Positions 1 through 8,359 of a stretch of 64,000 nucleotides of DNA are shown one piece after another. The stretch is from positions 1 to 64,000 of the forward strand of contig JAFVGB010000012.1 of assembly GCA_017475185.1 (NCBI GenBank). Direction: 5' to 3'. Made by a program: the position numbers and the translations under genes. Below the pieces are notes generated by a model, which worked only from the letters and a program-made list of their open reading frames with translations, was not told the origin of the DNA and searched no databases. How positions within the stretch are numbered: position 1 is the first letter of the stretch; every line of letters begins with the position of its first letter. This DNA comes from Clostridia bacterium (GTDB lineage: Bacteria > Bacillota_A > Clostridia > TANB77 > CAG-508).

Positions 1-475
1 AGAAAATAGCCAAGTTCATTTTGGCTTCCAGACAGCCACTTAAATCCGTACTTTAATCCTTAAGTTTTCATGCCAAAATGGCAAACATTCTAGAAGTTTT
101 CCTTAATATACTTAAATCTATTACTAGTCTCTTTTGCAATAGTAGTTTCATAACTGCTAATATGTATAATTAAAAATTGGCCACACATTAACTATAAATG
201 TTAATCCCAGTACTATCACTCAAGACAGGCTACGCTATATATTGTGTCTTGGCACGCTATATAGGTTTTACTTGAAACATTAATGGAATTCCAAGCCTCC
301 GCGATAATAGGGTGTGGTTATGTATGCCATTACACAACTCCCTAAAATCTTTACTCCCTGCAAACACACAAAACTGGCATTCCGCGCATAAACAAGAAAC
401 TTCATCGATGTGCCTTTTAGTGGATTTTTAGCCCCACCCTCGTAATAGTTAGTATAACTAGAATAATGCACCACC
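1..475 (-). ncRNA. Candidate large structured non-coding RNA, 3' end beyond the window
   Basis: No plausible protein is encoded here. On the minus strand a near-consensus promoter (482-510) fires into this region, which is visibly richer in G and C than the flanking DNA, as expected of a structured RNA in an AT-rich genome. Self-complementary helices seen directly include 446-451 with 455-460, 221-227 with 245-251, 187-192 with 200-205, 118-124 with 136-142, 71-75 with 79-83, and 8-13 with 21-26. The size (at least 475 nt) is that of the large ornate RNA classes such as OLE, ROOL or GOLLD. I do not recognise a class signature, so the class is not assigned. Confidence 0.55.
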
Positions 476-481
476 ATAAAT

Positions 482-510
482 ATGATAACATATGTTGGAA
501 AAATTTGCAA
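482..510 (-). promoter_or_regulatory. SigA-type promoter of the candidate ncRNA
   Basis: On the minus strand TTGCAA (505-510), a 17-nt spacer and TATCAT (482-487) match a housekeeping promoter. Transcription would start near 475. It lies just after the 3' hairpin of rimO, so the downstream region has its own transcription start. Confidence 0.6.
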
Positions 511-561
511 ATAGGGACGGTCCTTTTTTTGAAAATTTTTAAAAAAGAACCATCCCTATTT
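509..561. repeat. REP-like GGGACGG palindrome, also rimO terminator
   Basis: AATAGGGACGGTCC and its near complement at 541-560 form a stem of about 20 bp, followed by T-rich sequence in both directions. It sits 4 nt after the rimO stop and probably ends that transcript. The GGGACGGTC core is the one repeated at other intergenic sites in the window. Confidence 0.7.
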
Positions 562-565
562 TTAA

Positions 566-1870
566 TTAAACAATTTTTCCAATCAAATCATAATCCCTAC
601 TTCCAGTAATTTCAACATTAACAAATTTATCTAATAATTCATCTTCTGTTTTCTCAACAAAAATTACTCCATCAATATCTGGTACTTCATTTTTGCTTCT
701 ACCAATATAAAATTTTCCATCAAAACTTTCATCCTCAATTAAAACTTCAAATGTTTTTCCTATTTGATTTTTCATTATTTCATCAGATATTTCCTGTTGC
801 AATTTCATTATCTTATTATATCTACTCTTTTTTGTCATTGGATGTAAATGTCCATCTAATCTTTCTGCTGGTGTTCCATCTTCTTTTGAATATGCAAATG
901 CACCTAATCTCTCGAATTTTGCCCATTTTACAAAGTCATATAATTCTTCAAAATTTTCTTTAGTTTCCCCTGGAAAGCCTACCATTACTGTTGTTCTGAT
1001 AATAACTTCTGGAATTTCTTTTCTAATTTTTGTAATAACATTTCGTATGCTTTCACCATTACTTTTTCTATTCATTCTTTTTAATACTGGATTTGAAATA
1101 TGTTGAATTGGAATATCAAAATATTTACATATTTTATCATTTTCTTTAACAACTTTAATTAATTCATCTGTTATTGATTCAGGATATGTATATAAGAATC
1201 TAATCCATTTAATTCCGTCAATTTTTGATAATTTTTCTAATAATTCTGCAAGTTTTGGTTCTCCATATACATCAATACCATATTTACTTGTATCTTGCGC
1301 AATTACTATTAATTCTTTATAACCTTGTTTTGCAAGTTTTTCAGCTTCTTCTATAACATCTTCCATTTTTCTACTTACAAATTTTCCTCTAATATATGGA
1401 ATTGCACAATATGTACATCTGTTGCTACAACCTTCTGCTATTCTTAAATATGCAAAGTTTTCTCCTGTTGATACAATTCTTTCAGAAAATTCAAGTCCAC
1501 ACATTTTAATATTTTCTTGCCTTCCTAATAAACCTTCAATTTGCTCCCAAATTGTTTCATATTCTTTGTATTTTATAAACAAATCAACTTCAGGCATTGA
1601 TTTTTCTAAATCCTCTTTATATCTTTGAACTAAGCATCCCATTGCTATTAGGTATTTGCATCTTTTTTTCTTATATTCTGCCATTTCTAAAAGTGTGTTT
1701 ATTGCTTCTTCTTTTGCGGGTTCAATAAATCCACACGTATTTACTACAATTATATCTGCATCTTCCGGATTACTTACTATTTTAAAATTATTTTTTCTAA
1801 ACATTCCTATTGTCATTTCTGTATCTACTAAATTTTTACTACATCCTAATGAAACAAAACCTACATTCAT
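566..1870 (-). CDS. rimO: Ribosomal protein S12 methylthiotransferase RimO
   Basis: This 434-residue protein is a radical-SAM methylthiotransferase that adds a methylthio group to a conserved aspartate of ribosomal protein S12. The N-terminal UPF0004 domain has its three cluster cysteines at about C10, C46 and C79 (SLGCSKN, NTCGF, AMGC). The radical-SAM CxxxCxxC motif is at C148, C152 and C155. A C-terminal TRAM-like domain occupies roughly the last 65 residues. The SLGCSKN start and length fit RimO rather than MiaB or MtaB. A GAGGAGAG ribosome binding site precedes the ATG. It appears monocistronic and ends in the 509-561 hairpin. Confidence 0.95.
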   Translation of the reverse strand: MNVGFVSLGCSKNLVDTEMTIGMFRKNNFKIVSNPEDADIIVVNTCGFIEPAKEEAINTLLEMAEYKKKRCKYLIAMGCLVQRYKEDLEKSMPEVDLFIKYKEYETIWEQIEGLLGRQENIKMCGLEFSERIVSTGENFAYLRIAEGCSNRCTYCAIPYIRGKFVSRKMEDVIEEAEKLAKQGYKELIVIAQDTSKYGIDVYGEPKLAELLEKLSKIDGIKWIRFLYTYPESITDELIKVVKENDKICKYFDIPIQHISNPVLKRMNRKSNGESIRNVITKIRKEIPEVIIRTTVMVGFPGETKENFEELYDFVKWAKFERLGAFAYSKEDGTPAERLDGHLHPMTKKSRYNKIMKLQQEISDEIMKNQIGKTFEVLIEDESFDGKFYIGRSKNEVPDIDGVIFVEKTEDELLDKFVNVEITGSRDYDLIGKIV

Positions 1871-1945
1871 TATTATCTTTCTCTCCTCTATTTTTATTTA
1901 TAGCAAATATTTTATCATTTTTTTTGCTATTTTGCAACTGATTTA

Positions 1946-1990
1946 AAATTAGGGATAAAGAAAATTTCAAATTTTCTTTATCCCTAATTT
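1946..1990 (-). terminator. Terminator of spoIIID
   Basis: AAATTAGGGATAAAGAAAATT pairs almost perfectly with its complement ending at 1990 around a 2-4 nt loop. It lies directly after the spoIIID stop. Confidence 0.65.
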
Positions 1991-1994
1991 AGAA

Positions 1995-2267
1995 TTATCT
2001 TTCAAAATCCTCATTTTTCATATGACTATACTTTCTTTTAGTTGCCATTCCACCTCTAATGTGTCTTTCAGCTTTGTTTTCGTCAAGTATTTCTCTTACT
2101 TCTCCTGCTAATCCAGGGTTTATCTTAAGTAGTCTTTCACTTACATCTTTATGTACTGTGCTCTTACTAATACCAAATCTCTTTGCTGCACCTCTTACTG
2201 TATCTTTTGAATCTACTATATAATGTGCTATTCTACACGCACGTTGCTCTATTGTATAATTTTTCAT
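1995..2267 (-). CDS. spoIIID: Sporulation transcription factor SpoIIID
   Basis: This small DNA-binding protein of about 90 residues controls mother-cell gene expression during endospore formation, downstream of sigma E. The protein matches SpoIIID throughout: YIVDSKDTVRGAAKRFGISK is the helix-turn-helix, followed by STVHKD, and RHIRGGMATKRKY is the basic C-terminal segment. I chose the ATG at 2267, giving MKNYTIEQR, because a GGGGG ribosome binding site lies 8-9 nt before it. An in-frame upstream start at 2282 has no such site. It is the only sporulation gene in the window and the main evidence that the host forms spores. Confidence 0.93.
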   Translation of the reverse strand: MKNYTIEQRACRIAHYIVDSKDTVRGAAKRFGISKSTVHKDVSERLLKINPGLAGEVREILDENKAERHIRGGMATKRKYSHMKNEDFER

Positions 2268-2322
2268 AATGAAAACCCCCATGTGAATACTTTTGTTTAA
2301 TTGTATTCGCTTCTGGTTTGTA

Positions 2323-2859
2323 TTATGACCTACATTTTTTTATAATCCTATCCATAGGTACTCCAACAATAGTAACGTCATCAGGTGTTGATTTCAAAAC
2401 AACCGCACCCGCACCAATTTTGACATTATTTCCAATTTTTATTGGCCCTAATATCTTTGCTCCAGCTCCAATTAAAACATTATTTCCGAACAGTTGGATG
2501 TCTTTTATTTTTATCTTTGCCAGTTCCTCCAAGTGTAACTTGATGATACATAGTGCAATCATTACCTATTTCAGCGGTTTCTCCTATCACTATTCCCATA
2601 CCATGATCTATAAATAATCTTTTTCCTATTATTGCTCCTGGATGTATTTCTATTCCGTGTAAAAGCTCTTCCCAATTGTGATACAAATCTTGCTATAAAG
2701 AACAATTTAATTTTATAAAAGAAATGTGAAATTCTGTAAAAAATCAATATATGAAAACCGTGGATATAATAAAAATACTTCTATTAAATTTCTGGCTGCA
2801 GGATCTTTTTTCATAATGTTTTTGGCATCAAAAAACAATTGCTTAATTGCATTTATCAT
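2323..2859 (-). pseudogene. cysE: Decayed serine O-acetyltransferase (cysE)
   Basis: CysE acetylates serine with acetyl-CoA in cysteine synthesis. Conserved pieces are all present in order but lie in different frames. The N-terminal helical part starts at 2859 after an AGGGTGAT site (MINAIKQLFFDAKNIMKKDP). Then come [20 protein letters not shown], the hexapeptide part [20 protein letters not shown] with GETAEIGND and [15 protein letters not shown], and finally [20 protein letters not shown]. At least three frameshifts separate these blocks, and a few residues seem missing before HFFYK. The active-site blocks are preserved, so the loss looks recent, but no full-length enzyme can be made unless the breaks are assembly errors. 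Confidence 0.85.
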
Positions 2860-2930
2860 AAATCAAATCACCCTATACTATAATATGAATAATTTTTTTA
2901 TATTGATATAATTTAGTCCTTTTATATAAA

Positions 2931-2969
2931 AAAATAAGTTAAAATCGTTTTATGATTTTAACTTATTTT
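2931..2969 (-). terminator. Terminator of the GT2 gene
   Basis: AAAATAAGTTAAAATC pairs with GATTTTAACTTATTTT around a 7-nt loop immediately after the glycosyltransferase stop codon. Confidence 0.65.
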
Positions 2970-2977
2970 ACTAGTTA

Positions 2978-4204
2978 TTATATATCGCTAATTGATTTTG
3001 AAACATTATGCTCAATTTTTTCCCAACTTGTTTCTCTTTTAAATAAGCATTTAAAATTAATTAACAGCCATGAACCTAGGAATAATGGATATAAAGCTAA
3101 CCCTTTAATCATTGGTCTTATTGGTTTCTTATCTATAATCATAATCATTATTCCTGTTAATATTGGTAAGAAAAATGTTGGCACAATATATCTTAATGCA
3201 TTCCATAACAAATCTGAAACACTCATTCCATTTGTTAAGAATAAAATAATGTTTAATACTAATAATACTATTGTTAGTACGAACATTGGTATACTACCAA
3301 GCATATATAGCAATCCATCAAAATTCATTACTGTTTTGTTTTCTTTTACAGCTACTGCTAATGGTTTAGTATATTCATGCAAACATTGAATATGTCCAAC
3401 TGTCCATCTTGATCTTTGTGACCATGATTGTTTAAATCCAACTGGTTGCTCATCATATACTATAGCATCTGTTGCCCAACCTAACTTTTTACCAGCAATA
3501 ATTCTTTTTAAGGAAAACTCAATGTCTTCTGTAAGTGTTTTTGTTTGCCATCCTTCAGGTTTTACTACATCAAATTTTACCATAAATCCTGTTCCATTTA
3601 TTAGAGGTGATAAACCTAAATTATATCTAGCTAAATGATAAAATCTGTTCATTGTCCAATAGAAAATTGCATATCCTGCTGTTACCCAACTATCTGATGG
3701 GTTCTTTATATCTCTATATCCTTGAACAACATCTTCACCTTGATTTAACTTTTTATTCATAGCTTTCAAGAAATTTTTATCAACTATGTTATCTGCATCA
3801 AATATACAAAAAGCATCATATGGTGCATCTTCTTCAATTTTTTGTTGTAAAAACCATTGAAGTGCAAACCCCTTTGTTTTATGTTTTTCATCAAATCTTT
3901 CATAAACAATTGCTCCTGCTTCTTTTGCAATTTGTGCTGTTTTGTCTGTGCAGTTATCTGCAATAACATAAATATCATATAAATTTTTATTATAATCTAA
4001 ATTTTGTAAACTATCAACAAGATCTTTGATAACTTTTTCCTCATTATGTGCTGGAATAATCATCATAAATCTATGTTCTTTATCTTCAACTAATGGTTTA
4101 TCTTTAACTTTTATTAAAGAACATAAACTAATTATTAATTGGTATATCCAATAAATAGTTATAATCCAAACCATAGCTTGTTGTAAAATATATAAATATT
4201 CCAT
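2978..4204 (-). CDS. Membrane glycosyltransferase family 2
   Basis: This 408-residue enzyme has the processive GT2 layout. One transmembrane helix lies near residues 8-30. A GT-A catalytic domain has PAHNEE, the nucleotide-sugar DXD-type motif FDADN, TLTED and the QRSRW motif of cellulose, chitin and hyaluronan synthase relatives. Three C-terminal membrane segments follow. It probably polymerises or transfers a sugar at the cytoplasmic membrane; the sugar cannot be told from sequence. It stands alone between the cysE remnant and pnp, with a GGGAGAG ribosome binding site and its own terminator. Confidence 0.85.
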   Translation of the reverse strand: MEYLYILQQAMVWIITIYWIYQLIISLCSLIKVKDKPLVEDKEHRFMMIIPAHNEEKVIKDLVDSLQNLDYNKNLYDIYVIADNCTDKTAQIAKEAGAIVYERFDEKHKTKGFALQWFLQQKIEEDAPYDAFCIFDADNIVDKNFLKAMNKKLNQGEDVVQGYRDIKNPSDSWVTAGYAIFYWTMNRFYHLARYNLGLSPLINGTGFMVKFDVVKPEGWQTKTLTEDIEFSLKRIIAGKKLGWATDAIVYDEQPVGFKQSWSQRSRWTVGHIQCLHEYTKPLAVAVKENKTVMNFDGLLYMLGSIPMFVLTIVLLVLNIILFLTNGMSVSDLLWNALRYIVPTFFLPILTGIMIMIIDKKPIRPMIKGLALYPLFLGSWLLINFKCLFKRETSWEKIEHNVSKSISDI

Positions 4205-4327
4205 TTTTCTCTCCCTTATTTTATAAATTTAATTCTACTTATAATTATACTATTATTTAGATTTTTTTCAACATATTTTGACAACTTTTTTACCTTGTTT
4301 TACTCCAGTGCCGTCACCGGCTAACGC

Positions 4328-6445
4328 CTATTCCTCAGCACTGCTAGTTTCAAGCTCTTTCATAGAAAGATTAATTCTACCTTGATTATCAATTTCAATT
4401 ACTTTAACAGTAACTTCATCACCAATAGATAAAACATCTTCAACTTTTTCAATTCTCTTACTTGATATTTTAGAAATGTGAAGTAATCCTTCTTTACCTC
4501 CACCAATATCAACAAAAGCTCCAAATGGCATTATTCTTGTAACTACACCATCATAAATTCCATTTACTTCGATATCTTTTGCAATATCTTCAATCATTTT
4601 TAATGCTTTTTTACCACTTTCTGTATCTGTTGAATATACACAAACATATCCATTATCTTCAATGTCAATTTTTACACCTGTTTCATCAATAATCTTGTTA
4701 ATCATTTTTCCACCAGGCCCAATTACATCTCTAATTTTATCTACATTAATTGTTGTTGTTAAAATTCTTGGTGCATATTTTGATATTTCAGCTCTTGGTT
4801 TGTCAATTTGTTTTAACATAATTTCATCTAAAATATAGTCTCTTGCAACTTTTGTTCTTTCAAAAGCTTGCTCAATTATATCATATGTTAAACCATCAAT
4901 TTTGATGTCAACTTGAATAGCTGTAATACCATCTTTAGTTCCACCAACTTTAAAGTCCATATCTCCGAAGAAATCTTCAATTCCTTGAATATCTGTAAGC
5001 ATTACCCATTCATCTGGATTTTCTGGATTTGTAACTAATCCTGTTGAAATACCAGCAACTGGCTTTTTAATTGGAACACCTGCATCCATTAAGGCTAAAG
5101 TACTTCCACATATACTTGCTTGTGATGTTGAACCATTTGAAGATAAAACTTCTGATACAACTCTTATTGCATAAGGGAATTCATCATAAGATGGAATTAC
5201 TGGAACTAATGCTTTTTCAGCAAGAGCACCGTGTCCAACTTCTCTTCTTCCTGGTCCACGTGATGTACGAGCTTCACCAACACTGTATGCTGGGAAGTTA
5301 TAATGATGCATATATCTTTTACTTTCTTCTTCATCAATACCATCTAAAACTTGTTCTTCACTTTTCATTCCTAATGTTGCAATTGACATTACTTGAGTTT
5401 GTCCTCTTGTGAAAATTGCACTACCATGAACTCTAGGTAAAACACCAACTTCGCAAGATAAAGGTCTAATTTCTGTTAAACTTCTTCCATCTGGACGTTT
5501 GTGTTCATTGTAAATCATTTCTCTTACACATAATTTTTCTAATTTATGAATACTTTCTAAAATATCAGCTTGCATTTCTTCTAACTTTTCTTCGCCATAT
5601 TTTTCTGTGAAATATGCTATAACATCTTCTGTAAGTTTTTCAATATTTGCATCTCTTACTTCTTTGTCTTGAGCTTGTACATCTTGATACATTCTCTCTT
5701 TGAAATTTGATTCTACTTCGTTGTAGATTTCTGGATCAACAGCGAATGATTTGTATTCAAATTTTGGTTTACCAATTTCTTCTTTAATTTTAGAAATAAA
5801 TTCACAAATTTTCTTAATTTCAACATGTGCTGTTTTAATAGCCTCTAACATTGTTGCATTTGGAATTTCATCAGCTCCTGCTTCAATCATTGTAATTTTT
5901 TCCATTGTTCCTGCAACTGTTAATGTTAATCTACTGTTTTCTCTTTGTTCAGTTGTTGGGTTAATTACGATTTGGTCATTTACATATCCTACGTTTACTG
6001 CAGCTGTTGGTCCACCAAATGGAATATCTGAAATTGAAAGTGCAGCAGATGCACCAATCATTGCACAAACTTCTGGTGAATTGTCTTGATCTACAGATAA
6101 AACTGTTGCAACAACTACAACATCATTTCTAAAATCTTTTGGGAATAATGGTCTTAATGGTCTGTCTATTGCTCTTGATGTTAATATTGCTTTATCAGAT
6201 GGTTTTCCTTCTCTTTTTAAGAATCCACCTGGAATTTTTCCTACTGAATATAATTTTTCTTCATAATCTACTGATAATGGGAAAAAGTCAATTCCATCTT
6301 TTGGTTCTTTAGATGCTGTAACATTTACCATTACAACTGTGTCACCATATCTTACCATTACACTTCCATTTGCTAAACCAGCAATTTTTCCTGTTTCAAT
6401 TGATAGCTTTCTACCAGCTAACTCTGTTTCATAAACTTTAAACAT
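4328..6445 (-). CDS. pnp: Polyribonucleotide nucleotidyltransferase (PNPase)
   Basis: PNPase degrades RNA 3' to 5' with phosphate. The 705 residues comprise two RNase PH domains joined by a helical linker, then a KH domain with [10 protein letters not shown] and an S1 domain ([20 protein letters not shown]) at the C terminus. I start it at 6445 ([11 protein letters not shown]) because TTAAAGGAGAG stands at the right distance. The longer reading frame to 6532 runs through a palindrome and lacks a site. It follows rpsO as in many bacteria, with a strong hairpin in its leader. Confidence 0.96.
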   Translation of the reverse strand: MFKVYETELAGRKLSIETGKIAGLANGSVMVRYGDTVVMVNVTASKEPKDGIDFFPLSVDYEEKLYSVGKIPGGFLKREGKPSDKAILTSRAIDRPLRPLFPKDFRNDVVVVATVLSVDQDNSPEVCAMIGASAALSISDIPFGGPTAAVNVGYVNDQIVINPTTEQRENSRLTLTVAGTMEKITMIEAGADEIPNATMLEAIKTAHVEIKKICEFISKIKEEIGKPKFEYKSFAVDPEIYNEVESNFKERMYQDVQAQDKEVRDANIEKLTEDVIAYFTEKYGEEKLEEMQADILESIHKLEKLCVREMIYNEHKRPDGRSLTEIRPLSCEVGVLPRVHGSAIFTRGQTQVMSIATLGMKSEEQVLDGIDEEESKRYMHHYNFPAYSVGEARTSRGPGRREVGHGALAEKALVPVIPSYDEFPYAIRVVSEVLSSNGSTSQASICGSTLALMDAGVPIKKPVAGISTGLVTNPENPDEWVMLTDIQGIEDFFGDMDFKVGGTKDGITAIQVDIKIDGLTYDIIEQAFERTKVARDYILDEIMLKQIDKPRAEISKYAPRILTTTINVDKIRDVIGPGGKMINKIIDETGVKIDIEDNGYVCVYSTDTESGKKALKMIEDIAKDIEVNGIYDGVVTRIMPFGAFVDIGGGKEGLLHISKISSKRIEKVEDVLSIGDEVTVKVIEIDNQGRINLSMKELETSSAEE

Positions 6446-6498
6446 ATTTTTCTCTCCTTTAAATTTTATATTTGCAATTAATTTGATAGTGTAACCTC

Positions 6499-6529
6499 GA
6501 AGAAGAAGATTTGGCAAATCTTCTTCTTC
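6499..6529. promoter_or_regulatory. Perfect 15-bp hairpin in the pnp leader
   Basis: GAAGAAGAAGATTTG at 6499-6513 is followed after one base by its exact complement, 54 nt upstream of the pnp start. In E. coli the pnp leader hairpin is cut by RNase III for autocontrol. A similar role here is inference. Confidence 0.5.
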
Positions 6530-6585
6530 CAAGCTACTTCTAACAAATAATTGCTTTAATTTTAAACACCTTTTAGATAAAGAAA

Positions 6586-6616
6586 GGACGTTTAGCCAAA
6601 GATAAGCAAAACGTCC
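6586..6616 (-). terminator. Terminator of rpsO
   Basis: GGACGTTT pairs with AAACGTCC with further imperfect pairing inside, followed on the minus strand by TTTCTTTATCT. It lies just after the rpsO stop, so pnp may need read-through or another promoter. Confidence 0.65.
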
Positions 6617-6624
6617 GATGATTA

Positions 6625-6888
6625 TTATTTTCTTAATCCTAATTTTTCAACGATATCTCTATATCTTTGAACATCTTTTTTAGCTAAGTAGTTTAATAAG
6701 TTTCTTCTTGCACCTACCATTTTTAAAAGACCTCTTCTAGAGTGATTGTCTTTTTTGTGAACTTTAAGATGTTCAGTTAGTTCGTTAATTCTTTCTGTTA
6801 AAAGAGCTACTTGAACTTCTGGAGAACCAGTATCGTTTTCTTCTCTTTTATAAGTATTAATGATTTCTTGTTTTCTTTCCTTTGTCAT
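6625..6888 (-). CDS. rpsO: 30S ribosomal protein S15
   Basis: S15 is a primary 16S rRNA binding protein of the 30S platform. The 87-residue length is typical, and [20 protein letters not shown], the HSRRGLL segment and [12 protein letters not shown] are diagnostic. AGGAGGTG precedes the ATG. The roughly 100-nt leader between promoter and start contains several complementary segments and could hold an S15 autoregulatory structure, which is known in other bacteria but not proven here. Confidence 0.97.
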   Translation of the reverse strand: MTKERKQEIINTYKREENDTGSPEVQVALLTERINELTEHLKVHKKDNHSRRGLLKMVGARRNLLNYLAKKDVQRYRDIVEKLGLRK

Positions 6889-6986
6889 TTATAGCACCTC
6901 CTATTTATTTAATTTGCCTTAAACTGAGTCATAGCGGTGTTTAACCTATAACCAAGTAAAAGGTATATTGCTTTTGCAACGTGTTT

Positions 6987-7015
6987 ATTCTATCACATTT
7001 TCATTGATTTTGCAA
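6987..7015 (-). promoter_or_regulatory. SigA-type promoter of rpsO
   Basis: TTGCAA at 7010-7015, a 17-nt spacer and TAGAAT at 6987-6992 on the minus strand, upstream of the rpsO leader. Confidence 0.65.
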
Positions 7016-7051
7016 GAGTTTATTAATAGTTTTTTTATTTATTTATATCTT

Positions 7052-7465
7052 CTATTCAAGTATATCTTCAAAAACTTTATTTATATACTCATTTTTCTTT
7101 TTCATATTTATAGGACGAAGCTCTTTATTTGTAAAACAATGTTTAGTCCATGCATCTATAACTATCTTATTAGTCTTCTCATCTATAACATCATATGATA
7201 CAGTCATTCTAACTCCGTTATATTCTGTAATTTTAGGTTTTATTATAATTATATCTCCACTTGTTACATGATATTTATACTTGCAATTTACCTCCAATGT
7301 CGGAATTGTATATCCCTCCTGTTCTAATTTTTCCATAGAAATACCCAATTGTTCAAGCCATCTACATCTCGCTTCTTCTAAAAATCTAATATAATTTGAA
7401 TGATGTACAATTCCCATTTTATCTGTTTCATAATAATTAATTATTCTTTTATATTCAAAATTCAT
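7052..7465 (-). CDS. Acyl-CoA thioesterase, YbgC/FadM hotdog type
   Basis: This 137-residue protein has the hotdog-fold motif YETDKMGIVHHSNYIRFLEE, whose aspartate is the usual catalytic residue of the YbgC/4-hydroxybenzoyl-CoA thioesterase group. It probably hydrolyses short acyl-CoA thioesters; the substrate is unknown. The start at 7465 (MNFEYKRI) is chosen for the GGAGG site before it. The longer frame to 7564 reads through the nrdG terminator. It is the gene downstream of nrdG but separated from it by that terminator. Confidence 0.85.
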   Translation of the reverse strand: MNFEYKRIINYYETDKMGIVHHSNYIRFLEEARCRWLEQLGISMEKLEQEGYTIPTLEVNCKYKYHVTSGDIIIIKPKITEYNGVRMTVSYDVIDEKTNKIVIDAWTKHCFTNKELRPINMKKKNEYINKVFEDILE

Positions 7466-7518
7466 ATTATTTTCCTCCACATTTTGTATATTAACATATT
7501 TCTTTATTCTTTTCAACA

Positions 7519-7554
7519 AAAAAGTTGAAGCCAATCTCTTTGACTTCAACTTTT
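7519..7554 (-). terminator. Terminator of nrdG
   Basis: AAAAGTTGAAG and its complement form an 11-12 bp stem followed on the minus strand by TTTTTTGTT, overlapping the end of nrdG. Confidence 0.75.
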
Positions 7555-7556
7555 CA

Positions 7557-8048
7557 TTATGCAATTGTTACTACTTTATTTTCCTTTAAACTTTCTTGCA
7601 CATCAATAACTCTCTGATTAGATGAACCTCTCCATTTTAAAGTAAAATCATGTAACTCGTCTTTATATTGTCCATCTACTAAAACATCTATATAATTCAT
7701 GACCTCTTTATCTTTTAAACCTTCATCAAATTTAAAACCTGACCATGCCCAAATACTTTTATCTGGGTATTTTTCTTTAAAAGCTTTTGCAAGCTTTGTT
7801 GTACCTTCAATATTATTTGGATGCATTGGCTCTCCACCTAAAATTGATAATCCTTTTATATGACCTTCTTTGCACAAATCTAATACTTCATCTATAGTAT
7901 TCTGATTAAATTCTTGTCCTGCATTAAAATCCCATGTATTAGGATTAAAGCAATTCTTACAATGAAAAGCACAGCCTTGCATAAATATTGATACCCTAAC
8001 TCCAGGTCCATTTGAAATATCCATTTTTCTAATTAAATTGTATCTCAT
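7557..8048 (-). CDS. nrdG: Anaerobic ribonucleotide reductase activating protein
   Basis: NrdG is the radical-SAM activase that installs the glycyl radical on NrdD. The 163 residues contain the CxxxCxxC cluster motif at C26, C30 and C33 (GCAFHCKNCFN), then GGEPMHP typical of the family. The ribosome binding site is weak (AAGGCGG). It lies downstream of nrdD in the same direction, but the 311-nt gap holds a very long inverted repeat, so coupling of the two genes may be modulated. Confidence 0.94.
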   Translation of the reverse strand: MRYNLIRKMDISNGPGVRVSIFMQGCAFHCKNCFNPNTWDFNAGQEFNQNTIDEVLDLCKEGHIKGLSILGGEPMHPNNIEGTTKLAKAFKEKYPDKSIWAWSGFKFDEGLKDKEVMNYIDVLVDGQYKDELHDFTLKWRGSSNQRVIDVQESLKENKVVTIA

Positions 8049-8107
8049 ATTTATCGCCGCCTTTTCTTTTTAGTATATCTAATTAAACATAATAACCTCA
8101 AATCTTC

Positions 8108-8347
8108 AGAGTAGCCAACCTCCGGGAATTATATAGCCGACATATATATATTGTTTTATGAGTGTAGTTAAGGTGGGGACCGACAAGCTAGTAAGAGTTA
8201 GAAGATTTCATGCAAAAAACACTCAAACCCAGACTACCTAAGTTAGTCTTGCATGAAAGATTCTTACTCTTAGTTCGCAGTTGGGGCGGAACGAATAAAA
8301 CAATATATATATGTCGGCTATATAATTCCCGGAGGTTAGCGGACTCT
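8108..8347. repeat. Long perfect inverted repeat between nrdD and nrdG
   Basis: The arms 8117-8159 and 8295-8337 are exactly complementary over 43 nt. Pairing resumes outside (8108-8112 with 8343-8347) and inside, where the stretch from about 8190 to 8220 pairs imperfectly with that ending near 8276. A small hairpin (GACTA/TAGTC, about 8240-8260) sits at the apex. No reading frame is present. It could be a cruciform-forming mobile miniature element or a structured RNA. An asymmetric segment (CGCAGTTGGGGCGG) interrupts one side. Confidence 0.8.
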
Positions 8348-8359
8348 CTCTAACTGAAT

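Noticed and set aside
280..510. A 76-codon minus-strand frame in the left end region
   Set aside because: It has no ribosome binding site, its start lies upstream of the predicted transcription start, its composition is unlike a protein, and the same region shows RNA-like helices.
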